Below are positions 47,786 to 57,288 of a stretch of 64,000 nucleotides of DNA, piece by piece (the first letter of the stretch is position 1; each line of letters opens with the position of its first letter). The translations under genes were made by a program, and so were the position numbers. Source of the stretch: Sphingomonas glacialis (GTDB taxonomy: Bacteria; Pseudomonadota; Alphaproteobacteria; Sphingomonadales; Sphingomonadaceae); NCBI RefSeq assembly GCF_014653575.1, contig NZ_BNAQ01000004.1, positions 1-64,000 of the forward strand. The letters run 5' to 3'. Under the pieces are notes generated by a model. The model was not told the DNA's origin. It was given only the letters and a program-made list of their open reading frames with translations, and made no database searches.

Positions 47786-48478
47786 ATGCACGTCCTGCTG
47801 ATCGAGGACGACGTCCAGACCGCCGCAGCGGTCAGCGACCTGTTGTCGCGCGACGGCATCACGGTCAGGCACGCGCCCGACGGCGAGAGCGGCCTTGGGT
47901 ATGCCGGCGATCCGGCGATCGATGTGATCGTGCTCGACTGGATGTTGCCGGGTATCGCCGGGATCGAAGTCATCGCGCGGCTGCGCAGCGCCGGAGTCGA
48001 AAAGCCGGTGCTGATGCTGTCGGCGCTGGGACGTTCGGACCACCGGATCGAAGGGCTCGATCGGGGTGCCGACGATTATCTCGCCAAGCCGTTCGAGCCG
48101 GTCGAATTGATCGCGCGGCTGCGCGCGCTGCATCGCCGCACGACCGTGCAGGCCCGCCAGCCGGTGCTGATCTGCGGCGATATCGAATTGCAGGTGCTCG
48201 CCCGCACCGCGCACCGCGCCGGGCGACATCTGGCGCTCAGTCCCAAGGAATTCGAGCTGCTCAAATGCCTGATGGAGCATGCCGGCGAAGTGGTGACGCG
48301 AGAGATGTTGCTGCGGCAAGTCTGGAAATTGAATTTCGATCCGCAGACCAACGTCATCGACGTCAACCTCGCCCGGCTGCGGCGCAAGATCGAGGAGGGT
48401 TTCGCCACCGGCTGCCTGGAAACGGTACGCGGGCGCGGCTATCGCCTGGTCGATGCGGTGGCTCCCGTCGCACAGTGA
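47786..48478 (+). CDS. OmpR-family response regulator
   Basis: A 230-residue regulator from ATG 47786. Receiver domain: acidic pair LIEDD (residues 5-9), phospho-acceptor Asp in VIVLDWMLPGIAG (about residue 51) and the Lys of DDYLAKPFEP (about 101). The C-terminal winged helix includes LALSPKEFELLKCLMEHAGE and VIDVNLARLRRKIEEG. The stop overlaps the kinase GTG start. Its position after the secreted protein and before the kinase suggests local regulation. Confidence 0.94.
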   Translation: MHVLLIEDDVQTAAAVSDLLSRDGITVRHAPDGESGLGYAGDPAIDVIVLDWMLPGIAGIEVIARLRSAGVEKPVLMLSALGRSDHRIEGLDRGADDYLAKPFEPVELIARLRALHRRTTVQARQPVLICGDIELQVLARTAHRAGRHLALSPKEFELLKCLMEHAGEVVTREMLLRQVWKLNFDPQTNVIDVNLARLRRKIEEGFATGCLETVRGRGYRLVDAVAPVAQ

Positions 48479-49809
48479 AGCGTCTGTTTTCCTCACTCGC
48501 GATACGGCAAGCGGCGATCTCGACTCTGGTCGTGCTCGTCGCGATCCTGGGCTTCGGCATGCTTGCCTTGGTCAGCGTGCGGCACGCCGCGCGCGCCGAT
48601 CTGCTGAATACCATCGATACCGATATCGCCGGTCTGGTCGATGGGATGGTGCAAGGCGGGCCGACGGAGGTGGAACGCCGGATCGCGGATCGCACCAGCT
48701 TTTTACCGACGATGAACGCGGCGCCGTATTACCGGCTGACGGATTTTCGCGGTCATCGGCTGGCCGGGAACATGGCGGTGGGGCCATCGATCGACCCGAC
48801 GCGTTCGAACACCACCGAAGTCACTATCGGCAGCGATATCATCCTGGCGCGCGCCACCCTGTTGCGCGGCGGCCTGACCTTGATCGTGGGGCGCTCACTC
48901 GGCCCGATCTACCGGGTCGAGCGACAGTTGGGCTGGACGTTGGCGGCGGCGGCTTCGGTGGTCACGGCGCTGTCTCTGGCGATCGGGCTGATCGTCGCAC
49001 GCCGGCTGATGGCTCGGATCAGCGCTATGAACAGCGCGTTTGCCAGCTTTGGCGAGGGCATTCGGGCACCGCGGTTGCGCGCGCCCGCTCACGGTGACGA
49101 AATCGATGCGCTGGCGGGCCAAGTCGATCTTCACCTCGACCGGATCGAACGGTTGCTTGTCGCGCAACGCGATATCACCGATAATATCGCGCACGAACTG
49201 CGCACCCCGCTCGCCCATCTCGACACGCGCCTGTTGGCGGCGCTCGATCACAATCGCGACGAGCAGGTCGCGCGCACGCTCGATGCGGCACGCGCCGATA
49301 TCCGCTCGGTCGTGTCGCTGTTCGACGCCTTGCTGGATATCGCGATGGCAGATCCGCCAGGCACCGAAGCGAGCCGCGCCACGATCGACCTGTCGGAACT
49401 TGCCGCCGATATCGGGGAGCTCTACGCTGCAAGCGCGGAAGAAGCCGGGCTGGCGTTCACCACCCGGATCGCACCCGCTGTGACCATGCGCGGTGAGGCG
49501 ATGCAGATGACGCGGCTGATCGCCAATTTGCTCGACAATGCCTTCAAATATGTTCCCGCGGGATCGCGTGTTTTATTGTCGGTTGCGGCCGGACCGGTGA
49601 TCGTCGTCGAGGATAACGGTCTCGGTATTCCCGAAGCCGACCGTGAAACGGTGTTCGAGCGCTTCCGCCGCTCGGCGATTTTGGGCGAGGGACATGGGCT
49701 AGGGCTCGCCCTGGTGCGCGTGATCGCCGCACGCCACGGACTTGCCGCGCGCGTAGAGGATGCGGCACCCGGTGCGCGCTTCGTCATCGCGCCGGGGGTC
49801 CGGCCGTGA
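48475..49809 (+). CDS. Sensor histidine kinase
   Basis: A 444-residue kinase from GTG 48475, overlapping the regulator stop by 4 bases (GTGA). Two membrane helices (residues ~15-37 and ~150-175) flank a periplasmic sensor of about 115 residues. Then come a HAMP-like linker, the H-box (DNIAHELRTPLAHLDTR), N-box (LIANLLDNAFKYV), G1 (VEDNGLGIPEAD) and G2 (GEGHGLGLALVRVIA). All catalytic motifs are intact. The signal is unknown. The next gene overlaps its stop in ATGA. Confidence 0.94.
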   Translation: MKRLFSSLAIRQAAISTLVVLVAILGFGMLALVSVRHAARADLLNTIDTDIAGLVDGMVQGGPTEVERRIADRTSFLPTMNAAPYYRLTDFRGHRLAGNMAVGPSIDPTRSNTTEVTIGSDIILARATLLRGGLTLIVGRSLGPIYRVERQLGWTLAAAASVVTALSLAIGLIVARRLMARISAMNSAFASFGEGIRAPRLRAPAHGDEIDALAGQVDLHLDRIERLLVAQRDITDNIAHELRTPLAHLDTRLLAALDHNRDEQVARTLDAARADIRSVVSLFDALLDIAMADPPGTEASRATIDLSELAADIGELYAASAEEAGLAFTTRIAPAVTMRGEAMQMTRLIANLLDNAFKYVPAGSRVLLSVAAGPVIVVEDNGLGIPEADRETVFERFRRSAILGEGHGLGLALVRVIAARHGLAARVEDAAPGARFVIAPGVRP

Positions 49810-50318
49810 TCCGCAATAAACTTCCGGTCGTTGCCGCGCTGGGGCTTATGCTCGTTGCGGCCGCCAGTGCCGATGATTTCGGGCGCGCGGTCGATGCGTT
49901 GACGTCGGGCGCCGCTGCGCGGGGAAAGGCGGAACGAGTCCGCGCGGGTCGCGTCCTGCTCGCGGTCGGTGCGCGCGCGCTGGACGGTGACGATCTCGCC
50001 ACGGGCTGGGCGGGCAATCGAACATTGCCCTATCGCGATCGCGCGCTCGGTCCCGCTTATCGCACCGTCGTAGTCAAGTCGGGTGGCACGGCGCATTTCG
50101 AACAAACCTTCCTCGGCGGGCAGCGCGCCCAAATCGCCATCGTCGCGATCGACCGCGCGCCGTTCACGCTCGCCGTGAAAGACGATGAGGGGGCACTATC
50201 GTGCGCGGCACCGCCGGGCGGGCGGTGCGCATGGATGCCGTTGTGGACGACGCGCTACGGCATAGACGTTCGCAATCCCGGTCGCGCGACGGGACGCTAT
50301 TATATGGTCGTCCAGTAG
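49806..50318 (+). CDS. Small secreted protein of unknown function (170 aa)
   Basis: A 170-residue exported protein: signal peptide (LPVVAALGLMLVAAASA), then an Ala/Arg-rich helix and a beta-rich domain (YRTVVVKSGGTAHFEQTFLG, RAPFTLAVKDDEGALSC, ATGRYYMVVQ) suggestive of a beta-sandwich. Two Cys residues about 11 apart (LSCAAPPGGRC) could form a disulfide. ATG 49806 overlaps the kinase stop by 4 bases, so it belongs to the two-component operon. It converges on the CHAT gene. It may be a sensor partner of the kinase or of the CHAT protein; both are inference. Confidence 0.8.
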   Translation: MIRNKLPVVAALGLMLVAAASADDFGRAVDALTSGAAARGKAERVRAGRVLLAVGARALDGDDLATGWAGNRTLPYRDRALGPAYRTVVVKSGGTAHFEQTFLGGQRAQIAIVAIDRAPFTLAVKDDEGALSCAAPPGGRCAWMPLWTTRYGIDVRNPGRATGRYYMVVQ

Positions 50319-50360
50319 CCGGGCTCAATGTGCTCGCGGGATACAGCGGTAAAACGAGAT

Positions 50361-53318
50361 TCACTGCTGGATGAGTACGAACGGTGCCCAGATCGCCGGG
50401 TTGGCGGATTGCGGCACGCGCCGGTCTGCCATCAGCGCCAGGATCGCGTGACGAAGCGCGACGGCGCGCGGTTCCCCCATACGCGTGCGCCGCACCGTTT
50501 CGACCGTGATGCGCGCGGCGGCATCGTCGCGGACCGGCCAATGCGAAACGAGCAAGGCGCGTGCGCCTGCATGCAGGAAGGCGCTGGCCAAGCCGCCATA
50601 AGCCGGGCCCCCCGTCCCGATGCCGCTGGCACTGTTACAAGCCGACAGAATGACCCAGTCGGCATCCAGCTTCAGCCCGGCAACTTCCGACGCCGTCAAC
50701 AGGCCATCGTCGCCATCCTTCGCGACGGTGGGCGGGGTCATTACCAAGGCCGGTTCGCTAAGGCCGGCGAAATCGCCGCCGACCAGGCCGTGCGTCGCGA
50801 ACGCGATGACGCCGTATCGCTCAAGCGGAAGCGCGCGCAATTCCGCTTCCGTCGCTTGCTGTGCGACCAGCAAACGATCGTTGCGACCGCCGAGCGCTAA
50901 GCCGATCGCGCGCAGTTCGCTTTGCGCGTGCGGCAGCGACGGCAAGGCTTGGAGCGCCTTGACATCGATACCGCCGGTGCGAAATGTTGCGCCACGGGCA
51001 GCGATCTCGATCGGTGCAGGCCCCAGATCGGGTGCGCCGACACCCAGAAAGCGCGCTGTGGTCGTTCGTCCGCCTGGGGCTGGATCGGCGCGGGCGAGGA
51101 GCGAGGGCAGCACCGTGACCGAATGAGTCCGCACCAACCACGCAGTGTCCACTAACGACGTTCCGCGCGTCGCTGCTGTCACCAGCAAGGTTGGCGGAAC
51201 CGCCGCAAGTGCGCCGGAACTGTAATAGAGCAGCTGCTTGTGTGTCCGCAGCACAGCCGAAATCGGACGCGGCGCAATCGCACGATAGAGTGCCGATGCG
51301 GCGGCTATGTCAAAGGGTGGCGCCGTATCGGACGACGCTCGCGCAGCGTCGATCGAGAAGCGGATGCGCTTGGCCCATTGCCCGATTTGCGCGCGAGTCG
51401 CCGCCGTCCTCGTCCAGATCAGCCGGTCATGCGTAACGGCGATCGCCAGCGTACCGTCTTCGACCGGCAACGGGGCAAGCAAGATTTCACCCGGATGCAG
51501 TCGCGCCTGGAAGGAAGCGAGCGAAACCGGGGTGGGTCGGCCGATCGTGCGATAGGCCGGGAACACACGGTCGATCTCCGCGCCTTCACGGACAATCTGC
51601 GCATCGACCGCCGCGATCTGTACATCGAGCCGCGCAATATCGTCGGATTTGCGTGCCGACGCCGCAAAACTACGCTCCTTGTCCAAACCCTGACGCAAGC
51701 GAATATGGTCCTGCAGGCTTCGTATCAGCGCGGCAGTCCGCGGGTTCGTCGCGGCAGAGCGTGCCGCGACCTCGGAATTGACGAGGACGATGTCGGTGAG
51801 GTTGGCGAGTTGCAACGCGTGAAACGCCTCGCTCGGATGCCCGGTCTTGAGCGAAAGATCGGCCAGCGTCGCGAATGCTGCGGCGAAGGTCGGTGCATAT
51901 TTGACCAGGTCCGCACGGGAAAGGGCGGCATCGAGCAACTTGGCTTCGAGCGCTTTTGCCGGTGCCACGATCAGGGCATATCCAGCGTCCGCTGTGCGCG
52001 TCGCGGCGATGATCCGGGCATACAGCACTTCGGCGATGAGCCGCCGGATGTCCTGCGCGTCGAGTTTGGCACGCAAAATAGCGATGGCCGGGGTCGCGAT
52101 CTCCTCGCCATCCACGGCCTTGCCCGATGCTGCGAGCGCCACGCCGTGCTCGATGATGACCCCCGCCAGCCTTACGTTCCCCGGTCCAACGTTGGCAGTC
52201 AGCTGTGCTTCCGTTGCAGCATAGCGGGCGATCGCCGCAGGATAATCACCGCGCATCCGCGCGGCACCGGCGGAGAAGTATAGAGGCTGCGCTGCGAGCC
52301 AGGGATCTTGTCGTGTCTTCGCTTTGGCGAAAAAGGCGCTGGCTTGCGTCCAGAACGCCTCTGCCTCCTCGCTCCGCCCCGTCCGGTTGAGGAGATCGCC
52401 GTAATTCGAGAGGTAAGCGGCGCGATACCAGTAATTTTCCGGCTCATACCGTCGCTGCCGGTCGATCACCTCGCGTAGGATCGGTTCCGCTTCGGTAAGG
52501 CGGTTAAGCCTCGACAAGCCGGCGCTGACGCCCCCCAGCGCGGCCGTAAGGGCCGGGGAATCGGGGCTCGCATGGGCGGTCGCCCATTCCAGCGAACGGT
52601 TATGCTCCGCCAGCGATTCTTCGAAGCGACTGATGCTGTCGAGCGTGACGGCATGGGTATCGATCATCGCCCCGGTGAAGCCGTCATCGGGCGCGGAGCA
52701 TTGCAGCGACACGTCCGCTGCGTGGCCGTAGTGCCGCTCGGCATCGATGTAGCGACCTTGCGCCAAGTCGAGAAAACCAAGCGTCCCCTCGGCAAAAGCC
52801 GCTTCACGGCTGACGACGCCGAATTTTTGCGTGGCCAAGGTGACCGCTTGGCGAACGTGGGCGGCCGATGCATCGAACGCGCCGGTGGCCGTCTCGACCG
52901 CCGACAGCACCGCTAACGTTTCATAATAGAAATCGCGGTCGGTCAGTCCGGAGTCGCGGGCGATCTTTTCGGCTTTGGTGGCAGCCGGCGCCATCTGATC
53001 GGCTTGCGGTGTGTCGCTGATGACCCACGCATAGCCGGTGTAGGCGCGGGACAGGACTTCGGCGTTTGCGACGGGATCGACACTGGCGTCGTCAATTAGG
53101 GCTTTCCACCGCGCTGCCATCGGGACCGCGTCTTTGTACTTGTCCATAGCATAAAGCGCGTCGAAGCGCGCTTTGAGTGAGGTGGGGGCATTGACATTGA
53201 GCGGAGCGCTTTTTGGAGGCACAGTCGGGTCGCAAGTGGCCAGTGACGGTGTCGCAACGCTCAGTGACCATCCGGCAACCCCGAAAAGCAACGTTTTCCG
53301 CACTATTGTCACGATCAT
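50361..53318 (-). CDS. Secreted TPR-CHAT (caspase-like) protein
   Basis: A 985-residue protein. A signal peptide (LFGVAGWSLSVATPSLA) directs export. Residues ~50-560 are TPR-like helices (AAFAEGTLGFLDLAQGRYID, LEWATAHASPDSPALTAALG). The C-terminal ~330 residues form a CHAT domain with the catalytic His in AFATHGL (about residue 843) and Cys in ILSACNSASG (about residue 894), followed by GLASAFLHAGARALLVSHWP. CHAT proteins are caspase/separase-like peptidases that usually act inside cells; an exported one would act in the periplasm or at the surface. It is convergent with the two-component operon. Confidence 0.9.
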   Translation of the reverse strand: MIVTIVRKTLLFGVAGWSLSVATPSLATCDPTVPPKSAPLNVNAPTSLKARFDALYAMDKYKDAVPMAARWKALIDDASVDPVANAEVLSRAYTGYAWVISDTPQADQMAPAATKAEKIARDSGLTDRDFYYETLAVLSAVETATGAFDASAAHVRQAVTLATQKFGVVSREAAFAEGTLGFLDLAQGRYIDAERHYGHAADVSLQCSAPDDGFTGAMIDTHAVTLDSISRFEESLAEHNRSLEWATAHASPDSPALTAALGGVSAGLSRLNRLTEAEPILREVIDRQRRYEPENYWYRAAYLSNYGDLLNRTGRSEEAEAFWTQASAFFAKAKTRQDPWLAAQPLYFSAGAARMRGDYPAAIARYAATEAQLTANVGPGNVRLAGVIIEHGVALAASGKAVDGEEIATPAIAILRAKLDAQDIRRLIAEVLYARIIAATRTADAGYALIVAPAKALEAKLLDAALSRADLVKYAPTFAAAFATLADLSLKTGHPSEAFHALQLANLTDIVLVNSEVAARSAATNPRTAALIRSLQDHIRLRQGLDKERSFAASARKSDDIARLDVQIAAVDAQIVREGAEIDRVFPAYRTIGRPTPVSLASFQARLHPGEILLAPLPVEDGTLAIAVTHDRLIWTRTAATRAQIGQWAKRIRFSIDAARASSDTAPPFDIAAASALYRAIAPRPISAVLRTHKQLLYYSSGALAAVPPTLLVTAATRGTSLVDTAWLVRTHSVTVLPSLLARADPAPGGRTTTARFLGVGAPDLGPAPIEIAARGATFRTGGIDVKALQALPSLPHAQSELRAIGLALGGRNDRLLVAQQATEAELRALPLERYGVIAFATHGLVGGDFAGLSEPALVMTPPTVAKDGDDGLLTASEVAGLKLDADWVILSACNSASGIGTGGPAYGGLASAFLHAGARALLVSHWPVRDDAAARITVETVRRTRMGEPRAVALRHAILALMADRRVPQSANPAIWAPFVLIQQ

Positions 53319-53944
53319 CGCTCTCGGGGCTCCGCACCCACTTGGATATATATCATGCCAGACACCCGCGCAAATGTCGAGATAAATCTTTACGCATGTA
53401 ATAGAATAAAAAATCGCTCTTTAGCTCATAAGACAAAACGATGAATAGACCGACCGCGAATGAAATATTCATCTTTCTAGACTATTTTTTATCGATCTCG
53501 ATTTATAAGAGATTGTTTCATTTATAGATCTAATACTACACCTTACATCGGCCTATTTGATCGATTTGAAGAAGATAGTCGATAGATCGCTCGTCGATCG
53601 ATCTGACCCGTCAGGAACTCGGGTTTGAAATAGGCGATACTTTTTGGGCGCCAAGCGCGAGCTGAAGCACCAACAAGTACGGGCAATTCGCTGCGCGCTT
53701 CGCCAGCAGCTATGATTGCGCGAGAGCGCCCTGTTCGACTGAGCAATCGATAGCAAGCTGCGTCGCTGAGATGTGATCGAAGTCCATACTAGTGGGCCCT
53801 GTCCAAACCAAAGGGGTAGGCAATTACCTATCTGGCTATGAGCGCAATTCGGCCCATAAATTCCCGCTTCTGTCTTGTTTGGTTCGATCCTCATTGACGT
53901 GCTCCCCATTTTCAGGCCGCTGATAACTTAGCTTCGTCGCTCAT
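53319..53944. other. AT-rich intergenic region, no clear gene
   Basis: 53390-53560 is markedly AT-rich with GATCGAT/TAGATC-like short repeats. Minus-strand ORFs at 53543-53909 lack ribosome binding sites and family features. It likely holds the CHAT promoter (minus strand) and remnants left by the IS element that starts at 53945. Confidence 0.45.
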
Positions 53945-53981
53945 TGAGCTGCTACCCGATCTTGGACCACTCGGCTGGGCG

Positions 53982-54859
53982 TCATCCAGTTCCTGCCGGC
54001 CAGGGCGGGCCATGTGCCGCTGACCGGTTCACCAGCGATATCGGCGGCTTATTGCCGATCGCGCTATGTGGCCGCACCTCGTTATAGTCTCTACGCCAAG
54101 TCTCGCATTTTCCGACCGCATCGTCGAGGCTCATGAACCAGTGCTGGTTCAGGCACTCCGCCCGGAACTTGCCGTTGAAGCTTTCGATGAACGCGTTGTC
54201 GGTCGGCGTGCCGGGCCGGGAGAAGTCCAGCACGACGCCCTTCATGTACGCCCACAGGTCGAGGTCTCGGGAGACGAACTCGCTGCCCTGATCGACCCGG
54301 ATCGAGGCGGGATACCCCACCTCACCGCAGACGCGATCTAGCACCTCGATCACGTCCGGCGCGCGGAAGCTGAACCGCGGCACCACCGCCGGCGAGAACC
54401 GACTGTACGTGTCGATCACCGTCAGGATGCGCAACTTCGATCCCGTCGCCAACTGGTCATGGACGAAGTCCATGGCCCATACTTCATTCGAACACGACGC
54501 CGCGCAGCGGCCTTCCCTCAACTTCGCTTTCACCCGGCGCTTCGGCGGTTTTTGTCGCAGTTGCAGCCCCAACTCCTTGTAAAGCCGAAAAACACGCTTC
54601 GCGTTCACGTCCCAGCCCTCCCGCCGGAGCAGTACATGGATCCGGCGATAGCCATAGCGCACACGCGTCTCGGCGATCTCCTGCATCCGCTTCTTCAGAT
54701 CGGCCTGATCCGCGCGGCAGCCACGATAGTGGTCGCTCGATCGCTCCACCCCAAGCACACTGCACGCCCGTCTGATGCTGACGGACCAGATGCTTCGAAC
54801 GTCGTCGACGAGCTGACGCCGCCGATCAGGCCTCAGAGCTTTCGCGATACGACATCCTG
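53982..54859 (-). CDS. IS407-like transposase OrfB
   Basis: The DDE transposase reads from near 54859 (RPDRRRQLVDDVRSIWSVSI, a frame without its own ATG, entered by frameshifting from orfA) to 53982. A conventional start would be ATG 54758. The catalytic core is visible: AMDFVHDQLATGSKLRILTV (first Asp), SIRVDQGSEFVSRDLDLW (second Asp) and NAFIESFNGKFRAECLN (Glu), with the end YNEVRPHSAIGNKPP. Full length and apparently functional. Confidence 0.9.
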
Positions 54860-55099
54860 CAGCATCGCTTTGTCGAGGCTGAGGTCGGCAACTAGCCGCT
54901 TGAGCTTCGCGTTCTCGTCCTCGAGCTGCCGCAACCGCCGCATCTCCGAAGGCATCAGACCGGCGTACTTCTTGCGCCAGGCATAGAAGGTCGCGTCACT
55001 GTTTCCGGCTTTGCGACACACCTCGCCGATCGTCGTGCCGTCCTCGGCCTGCTTCAACACGAACGCGATCTGCGCCTCGCTGAACTTCGATCTCTTCAT
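54833..55099 (-). CDS. IS407-like OrfA
   Basis: An 88-residue helix-turn-helix protein: KRSKFSEAQIAFVLKQAEDG, then EVCRKAGNSDATFYAWRKKY and a coiled-coil leucine-zipper tail (RRLRQLEDENAKLKRLVADL). It binds the element ends and fuses to OrfB by frameshift. Overlap with the extended OrfB frame supports that. Confidence 0.93.
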   Translation of the reverse strand: MKRSKFSEAQIAFVLKQAEDGTTIGEVCRKAGNSDATFYAWRKKYAGLMPSEMRRLRQLEDENAKLKRLVADLSLDKAMLQDVVSRKL

Positions 55100-55316
55100 C
55101 GCTCACTCCATCGCCTGACCCTCAATCCTAAACTGGAATTTTCCAGCTCAAAACGGTCCAGGAAACGGGCAGCAGGTCAGCCGTCCACACCATTACGTCA
55201 GGAGGATGTCAGATTAGGATTGGACCCTAACAGCCTTTGTAATTTGATCGACCAGTAATCTTCACACACACCGGCTCGGGGCATGTCGTCGCTATTACTA
55301 CGAGAAGGAAAATTTA

Positions 55317-55697
55317 ATGACCCATATTTTACGAGAAGCCCTTGTTGGTGCAGTATTCTGCGCCGCCGCACTTTCATCAAATGCGGCTTATGCAAAAGCT
55401 GGCTATATGACCTGCCAAGCAACTGAATCGTCGGATAAAAAAGTCTTTTCAACACCTCGTGAATTTAAAGCTGATAGCGCTGACGCGGACAAGGCGTTCG
55501 ATTATTTCACCAAGGCCTATCAAGCTCCCAAAGTGCCGCTGCTTGGTGCAGATCTGTCGCATTATCAGGGTATTTGCCATTGGGAGGCCAAGCCAAACGT
55601 CGCAATAGCAATGACGACAAATTATATGATCCATTTCCTACAGCTGGGCTATTTGACCTACACCGAAGTTGCGATGCCAGATCCGTTTGTTCCTTAA
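55317..55697 (+). CDS. Small secreted protein of unknown function (126 aa)
   Basis: A 126-residue exported protein: signal peptide ending at about residue 26 (AALSSNAAYAKAG), then a short domain with two Cys (YMTCQATES and YQGICHWEA) likely to form a disulfide. AAGGAAA lies just upstream of ATG 55317. The 28-base gap to the Sel1-repeat gene suggests an operon. No family recognised. Confidence 0.75.
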   Translation: MTHILREALVGAVFCAAALSSNAAYAKAGYMTCQATESSDKKVFSTPREFKADSADADKAFDYFTKAYQAPKVPLLGADLSHYQGICHWEAKPNVAIAMTTNYMIHFLQLGYLTYTEVAMPDPFVP

Positions 55698-55725
55698 ACG
55701 ACCTGCTATACATAAGGCACCACCT

Positions 55726-57288
55726 ATGACACTGCCGAAACGCCCGATATTTCTTACAGGAATCGCGGTGCTCACTATGATGAGCGGCGCAGCAAACGCG
55801 CAATGGAACGCGGGTAATGACGAGGCCAATCGTCAGAGCATGATGTCCGATATGCGTGCGAGTGCGGCGGCCAATGATCGGGCAAATTTCGACAGTCAGC
55901 AGCGCACCCAGGCCGTAACTGATCGTTACAGCGGTAGCAGCAGTGGCTCCTCTTCATCTGGCAGCAGCGAATCGGGAAGCAGCTCTTATGCAGGCGGCGG
56001 CAGTTCATCTCGATCTCAACCCACCGGACCGCAAAGCATAGTTGCCACTTATAAATTCACGATGATGATCAAGGAGACACCGGCAGCACTGGTGGCGCGG
56101 CTGGAACAAGAGGCGACAGGCGGAAATGCCTTGTCAGCCTTTAACCTGGGCCGTGTTTATTACACCGGGTTTGACGATGCGCCGCGCGATGATGCCAAAG
56201 CGCGGCAGTGGTTTGATCAAGCGGCCAAGCTTGGCCATCCCGGTGGTCAGTCGCAATATGGCTATATGCTGCATGATGGCGTTGGTGGGCCGGCGGATCA
56301 GGCCGCATCAATGGCCTGGCTCAAAAAAAGCGCCGAACAAGGCGATACCTATGGCGAAGCCTTGTATGGTTTTTATCAGGTAAAGGCCAATCGGCCGAGT
56401 TCAGGCGCAAATCTGGCCGATGCGATCAGCTATCTGACCCGGGCCGCTGACAAGGGCCAGTTGCTCGCACAAGCAACGCTGGGAGGCTCGGTTTATCGTT
56501 TTGGCAACGGCGCCGCTGTTAATCCGGTAAAGGCAGCGTATTACAATAAGCTTGCCGCAGAACAGGGCTGGGGCTCGGCGATGCTTGATCTGGGTACAGC
56601 CTATTTTTATGGAAACGGTGTTGCCCGGGATGGGGCGGCGGCTGTTGTCTGGTTGCGCAAGGCGGCGGCAAAGAACAATGCAGAGGCGATCGGTTTTCTG
56701 GGGCACATGGTATTAACCGGACAAGGCCTGCCTTTGGACGTGCCGGGTGGTCTGGCCATGATTAAACGTGCCGCCGATGCTGGCGATATGGCGTCTGTCG
56801 GCCTGTACGGCATGGTCCTGCAACAGGGTATCGGAGTTGCAAAAAATGAAGTCGAGGCACTCAAATTCATCAGAACCGCGGCCGAGGCTCATAATGGCGC
56901 GGCCGAGCAAGCTTATGCTGTAACCTTGCTCAACGGGATCGGGGTTCCTGTGGACGAAGCGCAAGGGATCATCTGGCAAAAGCGTGCTGCCGATGATGGC
57001 GATATCCCGGCAGCAGCGACGTATGGCGTTCGGCTGATGAATGGTCTTGGGGTGCAGAAAGATTATGCCGCCGGCCTTGGATATGCACGCCAAGCGGCTG
57101 ATGCCGGCAATGCACGTGGGCAGGCGTCGCTCGGGTTTGCATACTGGAATGGACGGGGCGTGCCTAAGGACCAGTTGCAGGGGCTAAGCTGGTTTCGCAA
57201 GGCCGCCGCGCAGGGCGACAGCGATGCCACAGGCGCGCTGGAAGAAGCAGAGGTCGCGGCGTTTGCAGCGGCGCACCCGGTCAAATAA
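55726..57288 (+). CDS. Secreted Sel1-repeat protein
   Basis: A 520-residue exported protein from ATG 55726: signal peptide (PIFLTGIAVLTMMSGAANAQ), a low-complexity Ser/Gly linker (GSSSGSSSSGSSESGSSS), then about ten Sel1 repeats of 36 residues from residue ~125 (ALSAFNLGRVYYTGFDDAPR, AMLDLGTAYFYGNGVARDGA, GQASLGFAYWNGRGVPKDQL). Such solenoids mediate protein-protein contacts and signalling in the periplasm. Gene pair with the small Cys-containing protein before it. It is close to the tRNA-Leu scar and within the element. Confidence 0.9.
   Translation: MTLPKRPIFLTGIAVLTMMSGAANAQWNAGNDEANRQSMMSDMRASAAANDRANFDSQQRTQAVTDRYSGSSSGSSSSGSSESGSSSYAGGGSSSRSQPTGPQSIVATYKFTMMIKETPAALVARLEQEATGGNALSAFNLGRVYYTGFDDAPRDDAKARQWFDQAAKLGHPGGQSQYGYMLHDGVGGPADQAASMAWLKKSAEQGDTYGEALYGFYQVKANRPSSGANLADAISYLTRAADKGQLLAQATLGGSVYRFGNGAAVNPVKAAYYNKLAAEQGWGSAMLDLGTAYFYGNGVARDGAAAVVWLRKAAAKNNAEAIGFLGHMVLTGQGLPLDVPGGLAMIKRAADAGDMASVGLYGMVLQQGIGVAKNEVEALKFIRTAAEAHNGAAEQAYAVTLLNGIGVPVDEAQGIIWQKRAADDGDIPAAATYGVRLMNGLGVQKDYAAGLGYARQAADAGNARGQASLGFAYWNGRGVPKDQLQGLSWFRKAAAQGDSDATGALEEAEVAAFAAAHPVK

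Larger units (their letters stand above)
53945..55179 (-). mobile_element. IS3-family element, IS407-like group
   Basis: Related terminal inverted repeats: TGAGCTGCTACCCGATCTTG at the left and, read inward, TGACCTGCTGCCCGTTTCCT at the right. orfA and orfB are intact on the minus strand. The bases flanking the ends (TCAT and GCCG) are not a direct repeat, so the element may have moved by recombination or lost its duplication. Confidence 0.9.
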
